From contig NZ_WUQX01000001.1 of assembly GCF_009830285.1 (NCBI RefSeq), positions 4,464,501 through 4,528,500 of the forward strand: 64,000 nt of DNA, given 5' to 3'. Positions within the stretch are counted from its first letter, which is position 1, and each line of letters starts with the position of its first letter. The notes under the pieces are model-generated. The model was not told the origin of the DNA and searched no databases. It saw only the letters and a program-made list of their open reading frames with translations. Shown piece by piece: positions 58,458-64,000 of the stretch. Both the position numbers and the translations under genes were made by a program. Origin of the DNA: Sporofaciens musculi. GTDB taxonomy: Bacteria; Bacillota; Clostridia; Lachnospirales; Lachnospiraceae.

Positions 58458-58486
58458 TTGATTTTATTACCGGAACGTAGTACAAT
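58458..58486 (+). promoter_or_regulatory. Promoter of the EAL-domain gene
   Basis: TTGATT (58458-58463) and TACAAT (58481-58486) are separated by 17 bp, between the hydF stop and the next gene. The EAL gene may thus be expressed on its own as well as by readthrough. Confidence 0.55.
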
Positions 58487-58526
58487 ATTTCCATTAAATA
58501 ATCCATTATCTGGGAGGTAACATTGC

Positions 58527-61520
58527 GTGGAAAAAGGTATCACGACTGGAACAGGAAATGCTGTCGGACAGGCAGCTTTCGATTTAAACCCTTTAACGGG
58601 GCTGCATTATATGCGAAGCTTTATGCAGGCAGCGAGGATTTATTTAGAAAATGTCCAGCCAGGCGCGTATGCCATGGCAGCAATCGATATTGAGCATTTT
58701 CGGATGATCAATACGTTTTGCGGCAGAGATAAGGGGGACGAGCTCCTTATTTTTATCTCAAATTGTCTGAAACGGAATATCAAGCAGTACGGCGGCGTCG
58801 CCGGACATTTTAACGGAGATGATTTCTGTATCATCATGCCTTTTCAGTTGGAGATTTTTCGGGCGCTATGGGATGAGATTGCGGTCAACATGGGACAGTT
58901 GAATGGTATTGCTCACTCTCTGCCTGCAATTGGTATCTATACATTGGACGACCTTATGCTTGAGCCGGAGATTATGTATGACAGAGCAACCATGGCCCTT
59001 TCTTATGCACTGGGAAGCCATATGAATCGAATTCGCATCTATGACCCCAATATGGAGAATTCACTGGAAAGAGAATGGCAGGTACTTTCAGACGTAAAGG
59101 CGGCTCTTGAAAATGATGAATTTACTTTCTACGCACAGCCTCAGTATGACATTACCACCAGAAAGATTGTAGGTGCGGAAGCCCTTGTGCGCTGGATTCA
59201 TTACGGCAAACTCATATCCCCTGGGGTATTCATTCCCGTACTGGAAAAAAACGGCTCCATCACCCCTCTCGACCAGGTGGTGTGGACAAAGGTGGTGGAA
59301 TGGCTAAAAAGTTGGATTACAAAAGGCTACCATCCCGTTCCGATTTCTATCAATATATCAAGACTGGATATTTTGACTATTGATGTGCCGAACTTTCTAA
59401 TTAATCTGACCGATACCTACCAGGTACCAAGGAAATATCTCAAATGTGAGATCACAGAAAGCGCTTACGCAGAGGACGGCCAAAGGGTTATTGATACCGT
59501 AAAACGGCTGCAGGCAGCCGGATTTCAGCTTATGATGGATGATTTTGGAAGCGGTTATTCTTCTTTGAATACCCTTAAGAGTATGGATGTGGACGTTCTT
59601 AAGATTGATATGTGTTTTCTTGAAATGAGCGCCGAGGAGGAACAGAAAGGAATCGGAATTCTGGAGTCTGTGGTGAACATGGCAAGGCTTCTTGGCATAC
59701 CCATTGTTTTAGAGGGCGTGGAGAACCAACACCATGAAAATTTTATGCGGAACATGGGCTGCCGCTACGCCCAGGGCTATTACTATTTCAAGCCTCTGCC
59801 CATCAATCAACTGGAAAACCTGCTGGCAGATGAGCGGAACCTGGATTTTGGCGGCATGTGCGTCAAACAGGTAGAAGCTCTCCATACAAGAGAATTCATA
59901 GACGGCAATCTGTTCACAGATACCATGGTCAACAATATTCTGGGAGCCGCGGCATTTTATGATATATATGAGAACCAAATCCAGATTACTCGTGTCAACG
60001 AGCAATATTTCCAGCTTGTAGGCGTGGGAACCAACGACCCTGAGAACTATAACAAAAAACTCTGGGATCACGTTAGAGACGACGACAGACCTAAGTTGTT
60101 CTCCCTTTTCGAGCAGGCATACGACAAACGGCCCGGCTGTGCCGACGGGTATATCCATCTACTGCGGCTGGACGGCAAAGTGCTGTGGGTGTACATGAAG
60201 ATATTTTTCCTTCGGGAAAAGAACGGACACAAGATGTTCTACTGCTCTCTTGTGGATGTTACCTCTTTTCGGGAAAAGGAAGAAATAAAATGGGATATCG
60301 GCCACACAGCAGGAGAATTCACAGAACAGGAGCAGGACAAGCTGGAGCGCTATTATGGCAACATTCCCTGCGGATATGGCCTTGCCAAGATTATTCTTGA
60401 CCCTTCCGGCGCCCCGAATGATTATGAGATTATCTATATTAACCATGAGATGGCTAAGACCTGCGGCGGTGATATCAAATTGCTGCGTCATCTGATTATG
60501 AAAGCCTTTAAAGACGACCAGAAGGATTTGTTTACCAAAGCGTATCAGGCTGCATATAGGGGAGAAACTCTAACCCATTACGCATACAGCTCTATTTCCA
60601 GTCACTATCTCCAGCTCACGCTCTATCAGCATGAGTATGGATATGTGGCCTGCCTGATGCGGGATGTCACCCATATGCAGATTCATGAGGGCGCGTTAAA
60701 CAGTATGGTTCTTGCCTACCGGGAAGTCTATTTCCTCCATCTTCGAGACAACTACTGCCGAATGATTTATCCCGATGCCAACGGCCTGATGGAACGCGGG
60801 AATTATGCGGCAGTTGTAAACCGTCACTTTGGAACAGGAAAGATTCTAAAATATGATGAAGATAATGTCCGCAAATTTCTGTCTCTGGACAATTTAAGAA
60901 CTGTACTTAAAACCCAGGATTCCACAGAGTACCGCTATCGCAGAAGCGCAAAGGACTATGGCATTGAGGACGAATGGTGCCTCACCAGCGTCACCATCAG
61001 TGAGCGTGAACGGGGCATTCCCAAAACTGCTGTCATCACCATCCGAAGTATTGACAATATTATCAAAGACGAGGAGGAAAAGCGCCATTTGCGTATGGCA
61101 CAGTCTCTCGCCAATATGTCGGACGGTTTCTTTATCTATCGTGCCATAGACGATGAGCGAATCCTGTATGCAAATCCGGCTATTATGACGATATTTGGCT
61201 GTAATACCATGGATGAATTCATGACGCTGGTAAATGGCTCGTTTAAAGGATTGGTTCATCCTGATGACCTTAACCGAGTGGAATGGGAGATTCAAAACCA
61301 GATTCATCACTCTGAAGGAAATATGGATTATGTCCAATACCGGATTATCAGAAAAGACGGAGAGGTTCGCTGGCTGGATGACTGCGGCCATCTTGAAAAT
61401 TCTGAATGGGGAGAAGAACACAGGCTGTTCTATGTATTTGTCAAGGATATTACAGACCAGATTACAGATATCCAGAAGGAAAAACTTTTGAACTCTAATC
61501 AGTTTTATCAGAAATCTTAA
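58527..61520 (+). CDS. Degenerate GGDEF plus EAL c-di-GMP phosphodiesterase with C-terminal PAS domains
   Basis: 997 residues starting at GTG with GGGAGGT upstream. The GGDEF domain (residues ~20-170) has NGDDF (96-100) in place of GGDEF, so cyclase activity is doubtful. The EAL domain (~185-435) keeps the catalytic set: EAL (218-220), SINIS, CEITES, DDFGSGYSS, LKIDM, EGVEN and AQGYYYFKPL. It should hydrolyse c-di-GMP. Two or three PAS-like domains follow (one with RITRVNEQYFQLVG-like context near 490, the last near 860-990, ILYANPAIMTIFG...FVKDITD). No membrane helices are seen. The odd order, with sensors at the C-terminus, is known in clostridia. Confidence 0.9.
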   Translation: MEKGITTGTGNAVGQAAFDLNPLTGLHYMRSFMQAARIYLENVQPGAYAMAAIDIEHFRMINTFCGRDKGDELLIFISNCLKRNIKQYGGVAGHFNGDDFCIIMPFQLEIFRALWDEIAVNMGQLNGIAHSLPAIGIYTLDDLMLEPEIMYDRATMALSYALGSHMNRIRIYDPNMENSLEREWQVLSDVKAALENDEFTFYAQPQYDITTRKIVGAEALVRWIHYGKLISPGVFIPVLEKNGSITPLDQVVWTKVVEWLKSWITKGYHPVPISINISRLDILTIDVPNFLINLTDTYQVPRKYLKCEITESAYAEDGQRVIDTVKRLQAAGFQLMMDDFGSGYSSLNTLKSMDVDVLKIDMCFLEMSAEEEQKGIGILESVVNMARLLGIPIVLEGVENQHHENFMRNMGCRYAQGYYYFKPLPINQLENLLADERNLDFGGMCVKQVEALHTREFIDGNLFTDTMVNNILGAAAFYDIYENQIQITRVNEQYFQLVGVGTNDPENYNKKLWDHVRDDDRPKLFSLFEQAYDKRPGCADGYIHLLRLDGKVLWVYMKIFFLREKNGHKMFYCSLVDVTSFREKEEIKWDIGHTAGEFTEQEQDKLERYYGNIPCGYGLAKIILDPSGAPNDYEIIYINHEMAKTCGGDIKLLRHLIMKAFKDDQKDLFTKAYQAAYRGETLTHYAYSSISSHYLQLTLYQHEYGYVACLMRDVTHMQIHEGALNSMVLAYREVYFLHLRDNYCRMIYPDANGLMERGNYAAVVNRHFGTGKILKYDEDNVRKFLSLDNLRTVLKTQDSTEYRYRRSAKDYGIEDEWCLTSVTISERERGIPKTAVITIRSIDNIIKDEEEKRHLRMAQSLANMSDGFFIYRAIDDERILYANPAIMTIFGCNTMDEFMTLVNGSFKGLVHPDDLNRVEWEIQNQIHHSEGNMDYVQYRIIRKDGEVRWLDDCGHLENSEWGEEHRLFYVFVKDITDQITDIQKEKLLNSNQFYQKS

Positions 61521-61527
61521 TGATAAA

Positions 61528-61571
61528 GGGGGGGCGGTTCACTTCATATAACTATGCCCCCCCCCCCCCCC
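61528..61571. terminator. G7/C15 hairpin between convergent genes, with a 15-C homopolymer
   Basis: GGGGGGG (61528-61534) can pair with part of the run of 15 C (61557-61571), with a 22-nt loop. It lies just after the EAL gene stop and just after the convergent radical SAM stop. It may be a terminator. A homopolymer this long is prone to slippage and to sequencing error, so its exact length is uncertain. Confidence 0.6.
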
Positions 61572-61578
61572 TAAGGAA

Positions 61579-62496
61579 TCAATCACACTTCCAAACCTTT
61601 CCTCCGTCACACTTTTCCAAGGCAGGACACTCCCCCTGTACATAAGAATACACTTCTGTCTCTGACGTACGACTAATTGCCTCATCAAGCCGTAAAAGCA
61701 TCTTCTCCTTATCCTTGGGAAGCTTCCCCCTCACCCGAAATCTGATAAAATCATGGAAGCCGTCGTACAAAATCTCTGTATCCAGAAGCTCAAGCAGGCA
61801 GCGTTCCTCTTCAAGATTCTCAAGCTCTGAGGACGGAATGAAGCTGCCCTCCAGAATATTCTGGTACAGCGGCACCTCTTTATGCAGAAACATGGAAAAA
61901 TTCACCACATGGGCAGGCTGGGTCTGATTTAGGAATTCTGCCAATGCCCTGGCATTCTCCTTCCCTCTGCCTTTCCCCGCCACACCCGTCATAATATGAG
62001 CGTCAAAAATCATACCAGCTTTTTTAAGACGCTTAATTGCCTCGTAGGCCTGCGCCTGATTGTGATCCTTCTCCATGAATATGAGCACGTCGTCAAGCCC
62101 GCTCTCAATCCCCAGATAGAGATGCCGCACTCCCAAGCGACTAAAAGTATGAAGCTCATCATCCGACCTTCTCAAAATACTGGTCACGGTTGCATCCATA
62201 TTGATTTCTTCACATTCTGGAAAATATTGCTGAACCATCTCAAGAATCTGCAAAAGCCGTTCGTTTTTCTGGGCAAATGCATTCCCGTCTCCCAGAAAAA
62301 CCCGCTTCGGACTTCCTCCTACCCTCTTGACACGCGCCAGTTCCTCCTCAACCTGGGTAAGAGGCAGCTCTCGGTATTTTAAGTGCCGAAACAGATTGCA
62401 GAATTTACAACGATTGTAGGAACAACCTACCATGATTGGCAGCATAAATGAAGCTCGTTCCATAGGAGCCCGACAGATTTGTCCTTCGTATTCCAT
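61579..62496 (-). CDS. Radical SAM protein with C-x4-C-x2-C motif
   Basis: 305 residues from the ATG at 62496, which follows AAGGTG; a GTG three codons earlier is the alternative. The cluster motif reads GCSYNRCKFC, a spacing of four instead of three between the first two cysteines, as in a clostridial radical SAM family also carrying GCSHNxCxFC. Other landmarks are VFLGDGNAF, the HLYLGIESGLDDVL strand and an Elp3-like fold. C-terminal cysteines (GECPALEKC) might bind another cluster. The reaction is unknown. It is followed by the G/C hairpin. Confidence 0.88.
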   Translation of the reverse strand: MEYEGQICRAPMERASFMLPIMVGCSYNRCKFCNLFRHLKYRELPLTQVEEELARVKRVGGSPKRVFLGDGNAFAQKNERLLQILEMVQQYFPECEEINMDATVTSILRRSDDELHTFSRLGVRHLYLGIESGLDDVLIFMEKDHNQAQAYEAIKRLKKAGMIFDAHIMTGVAGKGRGKENARALAEFLNQTQPAHVVNFSMFLHKEVPLYQNILEGSFIPSSELENLEEERCLLELLDTEILYDGFHDFIRFRVRGKLPKDKEKMLLRLDEAISRTSETEVYSYVQGECPALEKCDGGKVWKCD

Positions 62497-62511
62497 AATT
62501 CTCACCTTTCT

Positions 62512-63282
62512 TTAAAAGGACGGTTTCCCCGCCCACAACTCACTTTTGAGAAATACATATTCTTTCTCTGAGGACATTTCCTCCTCAAACTGATATCCCA
62601 GACGGTCAAAGCCGCGAACCTCTCCTACATCCACAATCCCCTCTTCCGCCATAAACCTTACCATCTCTCCCCTGGCCATCTTCGCCTGCGTCCCCTTTTG
62701 TATCACCTTCCCCTTTTTCCATTCCCCAAATATGCAAGTAATGTAAATATCCTCCGGTTTAAGATACTTTTCGATACATCTGGAATATTCTTTTGACGCA
62801 AGGTTTAAGATGATTCTGTCTCCTTCGCTCACCTCCTGATACAGCCTGTGTCCCCAGAATTCATACAGATTCTTAAATCCATTTACATGTGCTTTGGCCT
62901 GCATCTCCAACCGATACGCAATGACTCCGTCCAGAGGCTTCAGAACTCCATAGAAGCCTGAGAGGATTCGCAGATGCTCCTGCACATAATCCCATTCTTT
63001 TTTGGTAAATACTTTTGGCGCCATGTATTGATACTGGATTCCCTCATAGGACAGAAGCGCAGGAGTCAGTCTCCTGTTAAGGTTCATTTCCTGAAGCCGG
63101 CGGTAATTCAATTCTGCAATCTTATCATTACACTTCCACAGGTTCCTGGCTTCTTCCAAAGACAAGGTGCGAAGCCAGTCCTTAAGTACCTCCGCTTCCT
63201 TAAGGAAGACTGGAGGGACTGGCTGCGGGAACGTATCTGTGTCAGTATTCATTTTCTTTGCCGGAGAAATGATGATTCTCAT
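62512..63282 (-). CDS. yaaA: YaaA family peroxide-stress protein
   Basis: 256 residues, the whole UPF0246 family length. It begins MRIIISPAKKMNTDTD and has the hallmarks LLSYEGIQYQYM, LSGFYGVLKPLDGV and NLASKEYSR. In E. coli YaaA limits free iron and DNA damage under peroxide; the fold is DNA-binding. It ends 15 bp upstream of the radical SAM start. Confidence 0.95.
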   Translation of the reverse strand: MRIIISPAKKMNTDTDTFPQPVPPVFLKEAEVLKDWLRTLSLEEARNLWKCNDKIAELNYRRLQEMNLNRRLTPALLSYEGIQYQYMAPKVFTKKEWDYVQEHLRILSGFYGVLKPLDGVIAYRLEMQAKAHVNGFKNLYEFWGHRLYQEVSEGDRIILNLASKEYSRCIEKYLKPEDIYITCIFGEWKKGKVIQKGTQAKMARGEMVRFMAEEGIVDVGEVRGFDRLGYQFEEEMSSEKEYVFLKSELWAGKPSF

Positions 63283-63303
63283 AGTCCACTCCCTCTTTTG
63301 CCC

Positions 63304-63501
63304 TTAATCTTCCTCATAAATAAAAATTTCCTCAATGCTCATTCCAAAATACCTGGCAATCTTAAATGCCAGCCCGATTGACGGATTATACCTGCCATTC
63401 TCCAGCGAGCCTATGGTCTGGCGTGACACCTCAAGCGCCAGGGCCAGCTCCTCCTGCCGGATTCCCCGCTGCCTGCGCAGCTCCTCCAAACGATTCTTCA
63501 T
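63304..63501 (-). CDS. Small HTH_3 (Xre/YgzD-type) regulator
   Basis: 65 residues, a single helix-turn-helix: RGIRQEELALALEVSRQTIG followed by SLENGRYNPSIGLAFKIA. It ends IEEIFIYEED, the usual tail of the small YozG/YgzD proteins. It probably regulates neighbouring genes; often such regulators pair with DUF2178-type membrane genes, but none is present. Confidence 0.92.
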   Translation of the reverse strand: MKNRLEELRRQRGIRQEELALALEVSRQTIGSLENGRYNPSIGLAFKIARYFGMSIEEIFIYEED

Positions 63502-63510
63502 ATATTATTC

Positions 63511-64000
63511 TCATCCCAAAAATAACTGATTCTTCTTTCTCTCTCTACACGTTTTCTTCAGCTTCTGCGCTCCTGCAGCGACCAGTACCTTGCTGATACT
63601 GCGGTTCTTCTGGGGACAGACAGCGATACAGCGCATACACGTGATACATTTATCATGCTCCGTACTCATAGGCATATCCGTTGGGATCGCACCCATGGGA
63701 CATGCCTCGGCGCATACTCCGCACTTTGTACAGGATTTGCCTGACCTTGGCTTCATAGGTACACCGCTAAAGGAGCGATATGGCCTGTTTCCCGGAACCG
63801 CAGGCGTATCTCTAAGACTTCCATTTTGGATTCCTCTCTTAATCTTGTCCGTAAAATCTACTAACTCCCTTCTGTCCTCCTCGTCCGGACGGCCTGCGGC
63901 AAACTGATGCATAATCGAATGCTCCGCCACAGCCGCTATCGCCGCAACCGGACAAAAGCCGGCTTCTATGAGAACGTCATTGAGCTCTAGCATCGTATCA
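63511..64000 (-). CDS. EFR1-like ferredoxin-domain protein, N-terminus beyond the window
   Basis: The frame is open through base 64000, so the ATG at 63993 is probably internal. The visible C-terminal part has two [4Fe-4S] motifs, CTKCGVCAEACP and CITCMRCIAVCP (residues ~88-130 of the visible piece), and a region VAAIAAVAEHSIMHQFAAGRP typical of EFR1-family proteins, whose N-terminal half is a flavodoxin-like domain. It should carry out electron transfer; the partner is unknown. The basic tail (KKTCRERKKNQ) is short. It ends 9 bp upstream of the HTH gene. Confidence 0.85.
   Translation of the reverse strand, partial: DTMLELNDVLIEAGFCPVAAIAAVAEHSIMHQFAAGRPDEEDRRELVDFTDKIKRGIQNGSLRDTPAVPGNRPYRSFSGVPMKPRSGKSCTKCGVCAEACPMGAIPTDMPMSTEHDKCITCMRCIAVCPQKNRSISKVLVAAGAQKLKKTCRERKKNQLFLG

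Noticed and set aside
58590..58900. Active diguanylate cyclase in the EAL protein
   Set aside because: The signature reads NGDDF rather than GGDEF/GGEEF, so cyclase activity is not supported.

Overview
The window looks like a chromosomal segment of an anaerobic gut Firmicute of the Lachnospiraceae type. The reasons are AddAB instead of RecBCD, [FeFe]-hydrogenase maturases HydE/G/F, a non-discriminating AspRS plus GatCAB behind a T-box, LytTR/GHKL signalling, an EFR1-like ferredoxin protein, moderate GC content and strong Shine-Dalgarno (SD) sites. Most genes lie on the minus strand. Both edges cut genes: addA at the left and a ferredoxin-domain protein at the right. No rRNA, tRNA, CRISPR array or prophage was seen.

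Layout: 1-5965 addA (partial) and addB. 5978-7550 an IS110-family element with a recognisable bridge RNA, inserted exactly between addB and the gene that used to precede it. 7557-11530 a C39-like peptidase, an unknown protein and a LytTR/GHKL two-component system. 11740-15963 acetyltransferase, a DapF-like protein without catalytic cysteines, AraC regulator, HflX and a TPR protein. 16045-20873 two metal P-type ATPases with an ArsR regulator and a CzrA/SmtB-like operator. 21053-24195 a polyol-phosphate dehydrogenase/cytidylyltransferase pair, a HAD phosphatase and a serine recombinase. 24259-30271 HyuA-like/DUF917 proteins, PucR regulator, DUF3006, EamA exporter and cyclophilin. 30401-36402 a PD-(D/E)XK protein with a 21-bp coding minisatellite, LarE/LarC, a broken YoaP-type acetyltransferase and phosphohexomutase. 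36647-41705 MATE, YitT, xylulokinase-like kinase and an orphan DNA methyltransferase. 41936-44338 a GMP synthase without glutaminase domain beside a PurF-like protein without catalytic cysteine. 44496-49619 T-box, aspS, gatC, gatA, gatB. 49674-54181 MATE and a GH2 beta-galactosidase. 54265-61520 hydEGF behind a long structured leader, followed by an EAL-domain phosphodiesterase. 61579-64000 radical SAM protein, YaaA, a small HTH protein and the ferredoxin-domain protein.

The strongest unusual observation is the IS110 element. Its 5' non-coding region folds into the arrangement expected of a bridge RNA, and the first internal loop carries an 11-nt copy of the left flank and a 7-nt complement of the right flank. 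Removing the element restores a compact operon junction. The second is a pair of adjacent purine enzymes, both of which appear to have lost their glutaminase function.
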